A program made the translations under genes and the position numbers. Shown here one piece after another: positions 27,161 to 36,581 of a DNA stretch of 64,000 nucleotides. The stretch comes from G963662675 sp963662675 (lineage in GTDB: Bacteria; Bacteroidota; Bacteroidia; Bacteroidales; Prolixibacteraceae): assembly GCA_963662675.2 (NCBI GenBank), contig CAXXHP010000004.1:1484817-1548816 (forward strand), written 5' to 3'. The notes below the pieces were generated by a model. It was not told the DNA's origin and ran no database searches. It saw nothing but the letters and a program-made list of their open reading frames with translations. Each line of letters starts with the position of its first letter. Positions within the stretch are counted from its first letter, which is position 1.

Positions 27161-28492
27161 CTATTTCAGCAATTTACCAAAGGCTACATCAATCTTTTCA
27201 AAGCCAAATTGCCCAACAACAGACTCCATCTTCTTCCTAATTTCAGGCAAGCACAAATTACCTAAACTACCTTCGTGGGTATGTGTAATCTTCTTTTCCG
27301 GCTGATAATTCCCTGCCTGTATCTCCATCCCAACCTGCTTATACGCATCCCGAAATGGAACGCCTTGCATCACAAGCCTGTTTACATCCTCAACACTATA
27401 GACATATTTATAACGATCATCCTTTAGCAAATCTGGCTTTATTGACATTTCCGAAAGAGCAAAAACCGCAATATTCATACACTTTTTCAAATCATCAAAA
27501 GCCGGAAGAAAAACCTCTTTTACAATTTGAAGGTCGCGAAAATAGCCACTTGGCAAATTATTCACCATCATTGCAATCTGTGTCGGCATTGCTTGTAATT
27601 TATTACAGTGAGAGCGGAGTAGTTCAAATACATCCGGATTTTTCTTGTGCGGCATTATGCTCGATCCAGTAGTTAACTCATCAGGCAATGAAACAAATCC
27701 AAAATTCTGGCTCATAAACAAACACACATCATATGCCATTTTTGAAAGTGTTGCCGCAATAGAAGACAAAGCAAATGAAACAGTCTTTTCCATCTTCCCT
27801 CTTCCCATTTGCGCATACACCACATTATAGTTCATTTGCTCAAACCCTAACAAATCGGTAGTCATCTGACGATTTAGTGGAAATGAAGAGCCATAACCTG
27901 CTGCCGATCCAAGAGGGTTCTGATCCACAATCCGGTATGCAGCCTGCAACAACTGAAAATCATCAACTAAACTTTCGGCATAAGCACTATACCACAAACC
28001 AAAAGAAGATGGCATCGCTACTTGCAAATGCGTATAACCAGGCATCAAATAATTCTTATACTTTTCTGCCTGAGCCATCATCACCTCAAACAATTCCTGC
28101 CCAAGGTCAACAATTTCGCGAATTTCATTTCTGGTGAACAACTTCAGATCAAGCAAAACCTGATCATTCCGTGAACGTCCGCTATGAATTTTCTTTCCAA
28201 CATCACCTAACTTTCGGGTAAGCATAGTCTCAACCTGAGAATGAACATCCTCAATGCCTTCCTCAATTACAAACTCACCACTTTCGGCAATTTTATAGAT
28301 ATGCTTCAACTCAACCAATAACTGATTAAGTTCGTCTTTCTCCAGCAAATCAATAGATTGCAACATGATGGCATGGGCCATTGAACCAATTACATCATAA
28401 CGCGCCAAATACAAATCTAACTCACGATCTTTACCTACAGTAAAATCTTCAATTAGCTTATTAACAGAATAGCCTTTGTCCCAAAGTTTCAT
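27161..28492 (-). CDS. argH: Argininosuccinate lyase
   Basis: A 443-residue enzyme that cleaves argininosuccinate to arginine and fumarate, the last step of arginine synthesis. Family blocks are visible: EDVHSQVE (about residues 82-89), SGRSRNDQVLLDLKLF (about 105), PGYTHLQVAMPSSFGLW (about 150), DQNPLGSAAGYGSSFPLNR, and the signature GSSIMPHKKNPDVFELLR (about 272-290). The last holds the flexible catalytic serine loop and Lys. Length is slightly under E. coli ArgH but normal for Bacteroidota. It is the only arg gene in the window outside the main operon and has its own promoter facing away from the glycosyltransferase gene. Confidence 0.96.
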   Translation of the reverse strand: MKLWDKGYSVNKLIEDFTVGKDRELDLYLARYDVIGSMAHAIMLQSIDLLEKDELNQLLVELKHIYKIAESGEFVIEEGIEDVHSQVETMLTRKLGDVGKKIHSGRSRNDQVLLDLKLFTRNEIREIVDLGQELFEVMMAQAEKYKNYLMPGYTHLQVAMPSSFGLWYSAYAESLVDDFQLLQAAYRIVDQNPLGSAAGYGSSFPLNRQMTTDLLGFEQMNYNVVYAQMGRGKMEKTVSFALSSIAATLSKMAYDVCLFMSQNFGFVSLPDELTTGSSIMPHKKNPDVFELLRSHCNKLQAMPTQIAMMVNNLPSGYFRDLQIVKEVFLPAFDDLKKCMNIAVFALSEMSIKPDLLKDDRYKYVYSVEDVNRLVMQGVPFRDAYKQVGMEIQAGNYQPEKKITHTHEGSLGNLCLPEIRKKMESVVGQFGFEKIDVAFGKLLK

Positions 28493-28511
28493 CTTAAAAT
28501 ATTGTTTTTGG

Positions 28512-28519
28512 CAAAGATA
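28512..28519 (-). promoter_or_regulatory. Candidate argH promoter (-7 element)
   Basis: TATCTTTG on the minus strand, a perfect match to the Bacteroidota -7 consensus TAnnTTTG, 20 bases before the argH ATG. The -33 region is only AT-rich, without TTTG, so confidence is moderate. Confidence 0.45.
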
Positions 28520-28633
28520 AAGATTTTGCCCATTAAAAATCGGGTTAATACAACACCAAATATCATTACATAATTTTCTTTTTAAATTTAGTTTCTTAAA
28601 CTTTACAGCTTCTCACAACAAAACAACTAACCG

Positions 28634-30271
28634 ATGCTCGAAAAGAACCGACTAAGCTTCATTGTACTCATTGCAGGAGTAATTGGAATTGCAGCATACT
28701 ACTTAGGCCTTTTCACTGACCTCACTGCCGATGCCGGCAAATACGCAGCCATAGCCCGGCACATGTTTGAAAGCGGAGATTTAATCAATCTGAAAATTCA
28801 CGGTGAAGCATACGACCAAAAGCCACCTCTTATCTTTTGGCTTGCCACACTAGGATTCAAACTTGTAGGACTAAACAACTTCGGGTATAAGATTTTCCAA
28901 GTTCTGTATGGTTTCTTAGGCATTTACTTCACCTACAAACTAGGAGAAAGCCTACACAACAAAGCAACAGGGAAAATCGCAGCATACTTTCTATTTTTCT
29001 CGCAGTTTTACTTCTTATACTGCATGGACATTCACACAGACCTGCTTATCCAGACGAATGTCACCCTCGCCATTTGGCAGTTATCTGAATACCTAAAAAA
29101 CAAAAAGGTTCTTAATTTCGTCCTTGCCTTTGTAGGGACAGGACTAGCAATATTAAGCAAAGGCCCTATCGGCGCCGCAGTCCCTGCTTTTGCTCTATGC
29201 ACACACCTCATCTTAAAAAAAGACTTCAAACAACTCTTTCATCCCAAATGGATTTTGGGAATCTTAATCGCCACAATAGTTGCCTCCCCCGCACTTATTG
29301 GTTTGTACAATCAATTTGGACTGGAAGGTATAAAATTCTTTATATGGACAAATAACGTCGGAAGAATTTCGGGAGAGTATGTTAATCTCAACAACACAGA
29401 TCTGTTTTTCTACGTACACAACCTCCTATATCTATATGCCCCTTGGGCATTCCTGCTTGCCTTGAGCGTATTCTGGGGTGCACGATCCTTCCTCAAGGCC
29501 CCTCTTAAACAAGAAAGCTATCTAATTACCGGAGGAACCCTTTTCTATTTTATTATTATATCTCTTGCAAAAGCGAAATCGCCAAACTACATCTTCATTA
29601 TTATACCACTACTCACAATTCTAACTGCAAAATGGACTTACCTGCTCAGCAATAAACCAGAAAGCAAGGCATTCAAAACCTTCAGATTGTTCCAGAATAT
29701 ATATTTCGCACTTCTCTGCGCTTTCATGGTACTACTAATGAGCTACCTCTTCCCTCCATCAAAACCAACTTACCTATATCTTGCAATTTCAATTATCGCC
29801 CTTTGTATATATATATACATACAGAAAGACCATGTTCTTGAAAAACTACTACTCCCTTCAATATTAATAATAGCAATCACTAACTTATATATAAGTACAA
29901 ACATCTATCCCCTCATTTTTAGTTATCAGGCCGCAACAAAGGCCACCCGGATTTATAATAAAATGGCCGAACCCGAAGACTCCCTATATAATTACTTATA
30001 TCCCCAGTACGAACTGTTCTTCTATTCTAAAACTAATGCCATACAATTAAACAATACCGATAGAATAAAGGATGTCGTCAAAAAAGGTAATGCATGGATA
30101 TATACAAATAATAACGGACTCGACAGCCTAAAACTACTTAACGCCCCAATCGATACCATCTACCAACTTCAAAATAAAGGCATGAACCACATGGGGATTA
30201 AATTCATCCTGCCTAAAACAAGAGAAGAATCTCTTAATAAAATGTATCTGATTAGAATAAATAACTACTGA
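28634..30271 (+). CDS. GT39/ArnT-like membrane glycosyltransferase
   Basis: A 545-residue integral membrane protein with about 12 hydrophobic segments. The N-terminal part matches the dolichyl-phosphate-mannose mannosyltransferase / ArnT superfamily: an acidic motif in the first periplasmic loop (LTADAGKYAAIARHMFESGD, about residues 30-50), then GEAYDQKPPLIFWLATLGFKLVG. Such enzymes transfer a sugar from an undecaprenyl-phosphate carrier to lipid A or proteins on the periplasmic face. The DE pair often seen in that loop is reduced to D-A here. The C-terminal 150 residues are a periplasmic tail that is less conserved. The sugar and acceptor are unknown. Gene is monocistronic by spacing, unlike the nitrogen genes around it. 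Confidence 0.8.
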   Translation: MLEKNRLSFIVLIAGVIGIAAYYLGLFTDLTADAGKYAAIARHMFESGDLINLKIHGEAYDQKPPLIFWLATLGFKLVGLNNFGYKIFQVLYGFLGIYFTYKLGESLHNKATGKIAAYFLFFSQFYFLYCMDIHTDLLIQTNVTLAIWQLSEYLKNKKVLNFVLAFVGTGLAILSKGPIGAAVPAFALCTHLILKKDFKQLFHPKWILGILIATIVASPALIGLYNQFGLEGIKFFIWTNNVGRISGEYVNLNNTDLFFYVHNLLYLYAPWAFLLALSVFWGARSFLKAPLKQESYLITGGTLFYFIIISLAKAKSPNYIFIIIPLLTILTAKWTYLLSNKPESKAFKTFRLFQNIYFALLCAFMVLLMSYLFPPSKPTYLYLAISIIALCIYIYIQKDHVLEKLLLPSILIIAITNLYISTNIYPLIFSYQAATKATRIYNKMAEPEDSLYNYLYPQYELFFYSKTNAIQLNNTDRIKDVVKKGNAWIYTNNNGLDSLKLLNAPIDTIYQLQNKGMNHMGIKFILPKTREESLNKMYLIRINNY

Positions 30272-30408
30272 TCCCTTATCCATCTTAAGAAAAACACCTC
30301 AACCCGAGACCACCCAACACACACAGACACTAAAACACATCACCTGATGTCTTTTTGATTCTTTTGTTAACATTTACTTTACATTCTGTTATGGAATATG
30401 TCGTTTTG

Positions 30409-30463
30409 TGTGTTTTTTGACACTTTGTCAATCTCCAACAAACAAATCAAGTCAAAAAACACA
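30409..30463. repeat. Perfect 13-base inverted repeat, spacer 29
   Basis: Left arm TGTGTTTTTTGAC at 30409-30421, right arm GTCAAAAAACACA at 30451-30463, exact reverse complements. Centre-to-centre spacing is 42 bases, about four helical turns, which would suit a pair of regulator sites or a looped operator. Confidence 0.75.
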
Positions 30464-30619
30464 TTTTTGAGAGCCCACCCCCTATTTTAATGCCATTTTT
30501 GTGATATTTTGACACATCACCAAACAAACACCCCATCCGAAGAGGGGGTATAACATCATTTTTTCATTTATTTTAGACCAGAGGCTATGTTCTTTAGCAT
30601 CATCTTCTAAAATTATGCC

Positions 30620-30627
30620 TATTTTTG
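30620..30627 (+). promoter_or_regulatory. Candidate promoter of the OMP / P-II / Amt operon
   Basis: TATTTTTG fits TAnnTTTG. The possible -33 element CTTTAG near 30592-30597 is spaced a little too far (about 23). The predicted start near 30634 would leave a leader of about 115 bases before the ATG at 30750. Confidence 0.4.
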
Positions 30628-30749
30628 AACCGGAGAACAAATAATAAGGGGGTCATTTTAAAAAATGAGCATTTTAAAAGATCACACGTTAAAGCAAAAC
30701 AAGAAAAGATTAGTTTTTAAAAGTTCAGTTTAACCTTAAATTTTTTATC

Positions 30750-31391
30750 ATGAAAAAGACATTATCACTATTAATTATTGTATTGGCGAGTTTTTTTGCT
30801 TTAAATGTTCAAGCTCAAAGCTGGGACGTAGGTGCCGACTATGTATCAAGTTATGTATGGCGTGGTACTAAATTCGGAACAGGACCTGCTGTTCAACCAT
30901 GGGTTGAATACAGCACTGGAGGTTTGGCAATTGGCGCATGGGGATCATATGGTGTAACAGTTGACGAAGCGGCAGAAGCTGACCTTTATATAGGTTATGG
31001 TTTCGACCTTGGCGAAGGAGCAGCATTGTCACTTACAGTTACAGACTACTATTTCCCAGGTTCAGAGTGGATGGATGGCGATTCTCACTATTTCGAACCA
31101 ATGATCGGATTAGAAGTTGGAAGCTTTTCTCTTACTGGAGCATACATGTCTGGAGATGGCGTTAGCGACACATACCTTGAAGCAGGCCTTACTCTGGGAG
31201 CTATTGATTTAGCAATTGGAGCAGGAGATGGAGCATACACAATGGATGGAGATTTTAGCGTTTGTAATCTTAGCGTAGGCACTTCAAAAGACATTCAAAT
31301 TACAGATTCATTCTCTCTACCTGTTTTTGGCTCAGCAATTTTGAATCCATCATCTGAGCAATTCCACATTGTTGTAGGTTTCTCATTATAA
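30750..31391 (+). CDS. Putative outer-membrane porin-like protein (TorF-like) of the ammonium operon
   Basis: A 213-residue protein with a clean signal peptide (KTLSLLIIVLASFFALNVQAQ). The mature part starts WDVGADYVSSYVWRGTKFGTGPAVQPWVEY. The S-x-Y-v-WRG phrase, alternating Gly/aromatic strands and the final FHIVVGFSL are typical of the small TorF-type putative porin family. About eight to ten strands are likely. The gene is 19 bases ahead of the P-II gene and then Amt, so it is almost certainly expressed with ammonium uptake. It may let ammonium or methylammonium across the outer membrane; that is inference from context. The call as outer-membrane barrel is firmer than the role. Confidence 0.75.
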   Translation: MKKTLSLLIIVLASFFALNVQAQSWDVGADYVSSYVWRGTKFGTGPAVQPWVEYSTGGLAIGAWGSYGVTVDEAAEADLYIGYGFDLGEGAALSLTVTDYYFPGSEWMDGDSHYFEPMIGLEVGSFSLTGAYMSGDGVSDTYLEAGLTLGAIDLAIGAGDGAYTMDGDFSVCNLSVGTSKDIQITDSFSLPVFGSAILNPSSEQFHIVVGFSL

Positions 31392-31410
31392 TATTAAAAA
31401 CAGATTCAAC

Positions 31411-31767
31411 ATGAAAAAGATTGAAGCGATTATTAGAAAATCCAAATTTGACGAAGTGACTGAAGCACTTCTTGAAGCAGGGATTGAGTTCTACTCATAC
31501 TGGGATGTTCGCGGTGTTGGTCAAACAAGACAAGAGCGCGTGTACCGTGGAGTAGTATATGACACAAGTACAATTGAAAGGACTTTATTATCAATTATTG
31601 TGCGCGACAAAAACGTTGAAAAAACAGTTCTGGCCATTATGAAAGCGGGCAGATCTGGCGAAATAGGTGACGGCAAGATATTCATCTCTACAATTGATGA
31701 ATCATATCGTATCCGTACCGGAGAATTTGGCGATGAGTCTCTATTTATTAAAGGTAAAGAAGAATAA
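31411..31767 (+). CDS. P-II family nitrogen regulator
   Basis: A 118-residue P-II signal protein. The N-terminus MKKIEAIIRKSKFDEVTEALLEAGI is standard. The T-loop is present but altered: after VRGVGQTRQERVYRGVVYDT, Tyr50 matches the position uridylylated in enteric GlnB (YRGxxY). The conserved segment KAGRSGEIGDGKIFISTID carries the nucleotide-binding GxxGDGKIF, and RIRTGEFGDESL matches the C-terminal RTGExGxxA-like end. P-II trimers sense ATP/ADP and 2-oxoglutarate and block the Amt channel with the T-loop. It sits 12 bases before amt, the classic glnK-amtB order. Whether it is modified is unknown; no glnD is in the window. Confidence 0.95.
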   Translation: MKKIEAIIRKSKFDEVTEALLEAGIEFYSYWDVRGVGQTRQERVYRGVVYDTSTIERTLLSIIVRDKNVEKTVLAIMKAGRSGEIGDGKIFISTIDESYRIRTGEFGDESLFIKGKEE

Positions 31768-31779
31768 AAAATAATTATC

Positions 31780-33012
31780 ATGGAAGAAACTTTACAAGGC
31801 CTACAAGTAGGCATAGATAATATGTGGTTGCTGATCGCCGGATTTATGGTCATGTTTATGCAACCTGGATTTGCAATGGTGGAGGCTGGCTTCACTCGTT
31901 CTAAGAACACTGCAAACATCCTGATGAAAAACTTAATGGACTTTTCCATTGGCTCTTTATTGTACTGGATTATTGGGTTCACCTTAATGTATGGTGATTC
32001 AATAGGTGGATTCATTGGTACTCCTGACTTATTCTTTATGAGTGATGGTTTTGGAGACAACTACTCAGATTACGCTGACCTATTCTTCCAAACTGTATTT
32101 GCCGCAACTGCTGCAACTATTGTTTCTGGAGCTATGGCAGAACGTACTGAATTCAAAGCTTACCTTATTTTCTCAGTAGTAATTACAGTATTGATTTATC
32201 CTATCTCTGGACACTGGACATGGGGCGGGGGATGGCTAAGTCAAATGGGATTCCATGACTTTGCAGGCTCTTCTATTGTTCACTCTGTTGGTGGATGGCT
32301 AGGTCTAGCTGGTGCTGCAATGATTGGTCCTCGTTTAGGTAAATACACAAAAGACGGAAAAGCAAAAGCAATTCCTGGACACAACCTGATGCTTGGTGCA
32401 CTCGGTGTATTCATACTATGGTTCGGATGGTTCGGTTTTAACCCGGGATCTCAATTAGCTGCCGCAGGAACGGACAATGCTGTTGCAATTGGTCATATTG
32501 CAGTAACTACCAACCTTGCAGCCGCCGCAGGTGCTGTTACAGCAATGATCGTTGCCTGGATCCGCTACGGACACCCAACACTTTCAATCTCATTGAACGG
32601 TGCATTGGCCGGACTGGTTGCTATCACAGCTGGCTGTGATGCTGTTGACCCAATGGGTGCAGTTGCAATTGGCATCATTGCAGGTACCGTTTTACCATTT
32701 TCAGTTGAATTCTTTGATAAAATATTAAAAGTTGATGACCCGGTAGGTGCAATATCTGTACACGGCGTGTGCGGTGCTCTAGGAACTTTAATGGTTGGCT
32801 TATTCTCAACTTCTGAAGGTTTATTCTATGGTAATGGCGCTGGTCTACTTGGCGTACAAGCAATAGGCGTCCTTTCATTCTTCGTTTGGGCTTTCGGTAC
32901 TGGTTTAATTTTATTCTTCATCTTGAAGAAAACTGGCATCCTAAGAGTTTCTAAACGAGTAGAAGAAGAAGGTCTTGATATATATGAACATGGAGAAAGT
33001 GCCTACAATTAA
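31780..33012 (+). CDS. amt: Ammonium transporter
   Basis: A 410-residue Amt/Rh channel with 11 predicted helices. Family signatures: MWLLIAGFMVMFMQPGFAMVEAGF (helix I), DFAGSSIVHSVGGWLGLAGA (the first pore His region, His in IVHSVGG), GVFILWFGWFGFNPGSQLA, and VDDPVGAISVHGVCGALGT (second pore His). The first residues are not a typical cleaved signal, so the N-terminus is probably out without processing. It moves ammonium inward under limitation, gated by the P-II protein encoded just before it. It ends the operon, followed by two hairpins. High confidence. Confidence 0.97.
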   Translation: MEETLQGLQVGIDNMWLLIAGFMVMFMQPGFAMVEAGFTRSKNTANILMKNLMDFSIGSLLYWIIGFTLMYGDSIGGFIGTPDLFFMSDGFGDNYSDYADLFFQTVFAATAATIVSGAMAERTEFKAYLIFSVVITVLIYPISGHWTWGGGWLSQMGFHDFAGSSIVHSVGGWLGLAGAAMIGPRLGKYTKDGKAKAIPGHNLMLGALGVFILWFGWFGFNPGSQLAAAGTDNAVAIGHIAVTTNLAAAAGAVTAMIVAWIRYGHPTLSISLNGALAGLVAITAGCDAVDPMGAVAIGIIAGTVLPFSVEFFDKILKVDDPVGAISVHGVCGALGTLMVGLFSTSEGLFYGNGAGLLGVQAIGVLSFFVWAFGTGLILFFILKKTGILRVSKRVEEEGLDIYEHGESAYN

Positions 33013-33049
33013 TAATTTCTTCAGCCTTTAAGTCTGTAAGCTTTCTCAA

Positions 33050-33070
33050 GGGCCTGCCAATGGCAGGCCC
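33050..33070 (+). terminator. GC-rich hairpin after amt
   Basis: A stem GGGCCTGCC / GGCAGGCCC with loop AAT, 38 bases after the amt stop. No T-tract follows, so it may pause polymerase or protect the mRNA end rather than terminate. Confidence 0.5.
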
Positions 33071-33118
33071 TATTCATTCAGTCAATTTGGGCTACAACAA
33101 TTCCCATCTCTTAAAAAG

Positions 33119-33157
33119 AAAACCGATCACTACAATTTTTAGTGATTGGTTTTTTTA
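33119..33157 (+). terminator. Intrinsic terminator of the ammonium operon
   Basis: Stem AACCGATCACT / AGTGATTGGTT with one mismatch, followed by a run of T residues (seven) on the plus strand. It lies about 110 bases past amt. Confidence 0.85.
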
Positions 33158-33206
33158 CTTTTCCCCACTCCTGGGGATCCAACAACAAACAATAAAACAT
33201 ACTAAC

Positions 33207-33247
33207 AAAAAAAAAAATCCCACTCTTACAAAAGAGCAGGATTTTCA
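33207..33247 (-). terminator. Intrinsic terminator of carA-carB
   Basis: On the minus strand AAATCCTGCTCTT / AAGAGTGGGATTT (one mismatch) is followed by a run of T residues, just after carB. A plus-strand T-tract is short, so it mainly serves the car transcript. Confidence 0.85.
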
Positions 33248-33267
33248 AGTATCAATTAATGCTTGTT

Positions 33268-36200
33268 TTATTTATATTCTCCCCAGCTCTTAATCATGAT
33301 ATCCTCTTCTTTATACCTACAAACAGCCTGAATGAAAGCACTCGCTACTCTGGCATTTGTAATTAGAGGAATGTTGTAATCTATTGAATTTCTCCGAATT
33401 TTATACCCATTACTCAACTCACGTTTAGTATAGTTTTTCGGAATATTAACAACAAGATCAATCTTTTTCTCTTTTAAATATGTAATTGTATTAGGCTGCT
33501 GATCTTCCTCATCTGGCCAGTGCAACATGGTTGATGCCACTTCGTTCTCACGTAAAAAACGATGGGTGCCTTCAGTCGCATAAATATTAAACCCTCGATC
33601 AATCAACAAACGTGCACTATTCAGCAACTCTAGTTTTGAACGAGCCTGTCCGGAGGAAATCAGGATATTCTTTTTAGGGAACTTATAACCAACAGATAAC
33701 ATGGCTTTTAAAATGGCCTCATGGAAATTCTCCCCAATACAACCAACCTCACCAGTTGAAGACATATCAACGCCCAAAACAGGATCTGCATTCAATAATC
33801 TCGCAAATGAAAACTGCGGTGCTTTTACGCCAACATAATCCAACTCAAACAATGATTTATCCGGCTTTTTATATGGCACTCCCAACATAACCTGAGTCGC
33901 TATTTCAATCAAGTTAATCCTCATCACCTTAGACACAAACGGGAAACTACGTGATGCACGTAAATTACACTCAATCACCTTTATGTCGTTATCCTTAGCA
34001 AGGAACTGCATATTAAATGGTCCTGAAATATCAAGCGCCTTAGCAATTTCTCTTGAGATTTTCTTAATGCGACGAATGGTCTCAATGTACAGTTTCTGCG
34101 GAGGGAAGACAATGGTAGCATCTCCCGAATGCACTCCGGCAAACTCAACATGCTCAGAGATAGCATAAGCCACAACCTCACCTTTATCCGCCACAGCATC
34201 AATTTCAATTTCTTTGGCAAGCTCGATAAACTCACTCACCACAACCGGATGCTCTTTTGAAACATCAACCGCCATTTGTAAGAAATGCTCCAATTCATCA
34301 TGATTGGAAACCACATTCATCGCAGCACCCGAAAGCACGTATGATGGGCGGATCAGAACCGGATAATTAACCAGTTCAACAAACTTATAAATATCATCAA
34401 TGCTGGTTAATTCACTCCAACGCGGTTGGTCAACACCTAGATCATCCAACAGAGAGCTAAATTTCTTACGATCTTCTGCTCCATCAATATTTAATGCAGT
34501 CGTGCCAAGAATAGGCACATTCTGTCCATGCAATTTCATCGCCAAATTGTTCGGAATTTGACCTCCCACAGAAAGAACAACTCCTTTAGGGACCTCCAAG
34601 TCAACAATATCCATGGTACGCTCAAATGACAACTCATCAAAATACAAGCGGTCACATGTATCATAATCGGTACTAACTGTTTCCGGATTGTAATTGATCA
34701 TAATTGCCCGATAGCCTTCTTTACGAATTGTATTGATCGCATTTACAGAACACCAGTCGAACTCAACAGAGCTACCAATACGATATGCACCTGACCCAAG
34801 AACTACAACTGACTTATTGTCTCTTGGGAATTCAATATCATTTTCAGTACCGTTATATGTCAGGTACAAATAATTTGTTTGTGCTGGATATTCCCCGGCA
34901 AGCGTGTCAATCTGCTTAACCACCGGAGTTATATTCTTGGACTTCCTGTGCTCCCTGACCTCGAGCAGCTTGCCATTTATTTCTTTTCCATAAACCTTCA
35001 ACACAAGACGGGCAATCTGGAAATCAGAAAATCCAGCCTTTTTCGACTCTAACAATAATCCATCATCAAGATTCTGCAAAGTATCTACTTTAGACAAATC
35101 CAGATTCAGTGCATGTATCTTATATAACTTATGAAGAAACCAACGGTCAATCTTCGTTTTTTCATAAATATCATCAATAGTATAGCCCTTCTCAAAAGCC
35201 GCTGCAATGGCAAATATTCGGCGGTCAGTAGGGCTCACAAGTTCAGAATCAATCTCGTCGATGGTAATTTCTTCTTTATTACCAACAAAACCATGCATAC
35301 CCAACCCGACCATACGAAGGCCTTTCTGAATTGCCTCTTCGAAACTACGGCCAATAGCCATAACCTCACCAACAGACTTCATGGAACTACCAAGGTTTTT
35401 AGAAACCCCACTAAATTTGGTAAGATCCCAACGTGGTATTTTACAAACTACATAATCTAGAGCTGGCTCAAAACAAGCAGTTGTAACTTTAGTTACCGAA
35501 TTACTCAGTTCATGTAACCCATAACCCAAACCAAGTTTTGCAGCGACAAAAGCCAATGGATAACCAGTTGCTTTGGAAGCAAGAGCCGATGAACGTGACA
35601 AGCGAGCATTCACCTCAATAACGCGATAGTCTTCTGAGTGTGGATCAAGTGCAAACTGAACATTACACTCACCAATAATTCCGATATGACGGATAATCCG
35701 TATTGAAATAGCACGAAGCTTGTGATATTCTGAATTTGATAATGTTTGAGATGGAGCAACAACAATACTCTCGCCAGTATGAATGCCTAGCGGATCGAAG
35801 TTTTCCATGTTACAAACAGTAATACAGTTATCATACTTGTCACGCACCACCTCGTACTCTACCTCTTTCCATCCTTTTAGTGACTCCTCAACTAAAACTT
35901 GTGGGGAATACGAAAAAGCACTCGATACCAATTTCTCCAATTCCTCTTCATTTGAGCAAAACCCACTACCTAATCCACCTAGGGTATATGCTGCACGAAC
36001 AATAATAGGAAACCCAAGTCTTTCAGCAGCAGCATAAGCTTCTTCCATTGAGGTACAAGCCTCACTGCGAGGAGTGTCTACACTAATTTCACCTAGCTTG
36101 CCGGCAAATATTTCACGATCTTCAGTATCAATAATTGACTGAACAGGCGTACCAACAACCTCAATATTATATTTTTCAAAAACCCCTTTATGAAACAAAT

Positions 36201-36504
36201 CCACCCCACAATTCAATGCAGTTTGTCCTCCAAAGGCCAAAAGCACACCATCAGGATTTTCTTTTTTAATCACCTGCTCAACAAAGAAAGCTGTTACCGG
36301 CAAGAAATAGATTTTATCAGCAATTTCTTCTGATGTCTGGATGGTGGCAATGTTTGGGTTAATTAAAACCGTTTCCACTCCTTCTTCCTTCAGGGCTTTT
36401 AGTGCCTGAGACCCGGAATAGTCAAATTCTCCAGCCTCACCAATCTTTAAGGCTCCCGAACCAAGAACGATTACTTTTTTTATGCTTTTATTTAGTCGTA
36501 CCAT
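33268..36504 (-). CDS. carB: Carbamoyl-phosphate synthase large subunit
   Basis: A 1078-residue protein with the internal duplication of CPSase: two ATP-grasp halves (first with GSGALKIGEAGEFDYSGSQALKALKEEG and RAAYTLGGLGSG; second with GSGAYRIGSSVEFDWCSVNAI and RPSYVLSGAAM). The oligomerisation domain lies at about 400-550 and a C-terminal MGS-like regulatory domain at about 940-1075. It makes carbamoyl phosphate from bicarbonate, ATP and ammonia tunnelled from CarA. Product goes to pyrimidines and to the ArgF' reaction encoded 10 kb away. It follows carA by 77 bases. High confidence. Confidence 0.97.
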   Translation of the reverse strand: MVRLNKSIKKVIVLGSGALKIGEAGEFDYSGSQALKALKEEGVETVLINPNIATIQTSEEIADKIYFLPVTAFFVEQVIKKENPDGVLLAFGGQTALNCGVDLFHKGVFEKYNIEVVGTPVQSIIDTEDREIFAGKLGEISVDTPRSEACTSMEEAYAAAERLGFPIIVRAAYTLGGLGSGFCSNEEELEKLVSSAFSYSPQVLVEESLKGWKEVEYEVVRDKYDNCITVCNMENFDPLGIHTGESIVVAPSQTLSNSEYHKLRAISIRIIRHIGIIGECNVQFALDPHSEDYRVIEVNARLSRSSALASKATGYPLAFVAAKLGLGYGLHELSNSVTKVTTACFEPALDYVVCKIPRWDLTKFSGVSKNLGSSMKSVGEVMAIGRSFEEAIQKGLRMVGLGMHGFVGNKEEITIDEIDSELVSPTDRRIFAIAAAFEKGYTIDDIYEKTKIDRWFLHKLYKIHALNLDLSKVDTLQNLDDGLLLESKKAGFSDFQIARLVLKVYGKEINGKLLEVREHRKSKNITPVVKQIDTLAGEYPAQTNYLYLTYNGTENDIEFPRDNKSVVVLGSGAYRIGSSVEFDWCSVNAINTIRKEGYRAIMINYNPETVSTDYDTCDRLYFDELSFERTMDIVDLEVPKGVVLSVGGQIPNNLAMKLHGQNVPILGTTALNIDGAEDRKKFSSLLDDLGVDQPRWSELTSIDDIYKFVELVNYPVLIRPSYVLSGAAMNVVSNHDELEHFLQMAVDVSKEHPVVVSEFIELAKEIEIDAVADKGEVVAYAISEHVEFAGVHSGDATIVFPPQKLYIETIRRIKKISREIAKALDISGPFNMQFLAKDNDIKVIECNLRASRSFPFVSKVMRINLIEIATQVMLGVPYKKPDKSLFELDYVGVKAPQFSFARLLNADPVLGVDMSSTGEVGCIGENFHEAILKAMLSVGYKFPKKNILISSGQARSKLELLNSARLLIDRGFNIYATEGTHRFLRENEVASTMLHWPDEEDQQPNTITYLKEKKIDLVVNIPKNYTKRELSNGYKIRRNSIDYNIPLITNARVASAFIQAVCRYKEEDIMIKSWGEYK

Positions 36505-36581
36505 GCTTTTTTTGAATTATTATTTAGACTGACAAACCGTTTTCTCTTAATCGAAAACGAATACTACAAATCATCAATCGT

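Larger units (their letters stand above)
30272..30749. other. 478-base leader region of the ammonium operon
   Basis: No ORF. It contains a perfect 13-base inverted repeat (see the repeat entry), a small palindrome TTGACACTTTGTCAA at 30418-30432 overlapping its left arm, a third TTTTGACAC copy near 30513-30521, and a candidate -7 element at 30620-30627. A G-rich AGAGGGGG/AAGGGGG pair lies near 30541 and 30646. This density of structure fits a regulated promoter region for nitrogen-responsive genes. Confidence 0.5.
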
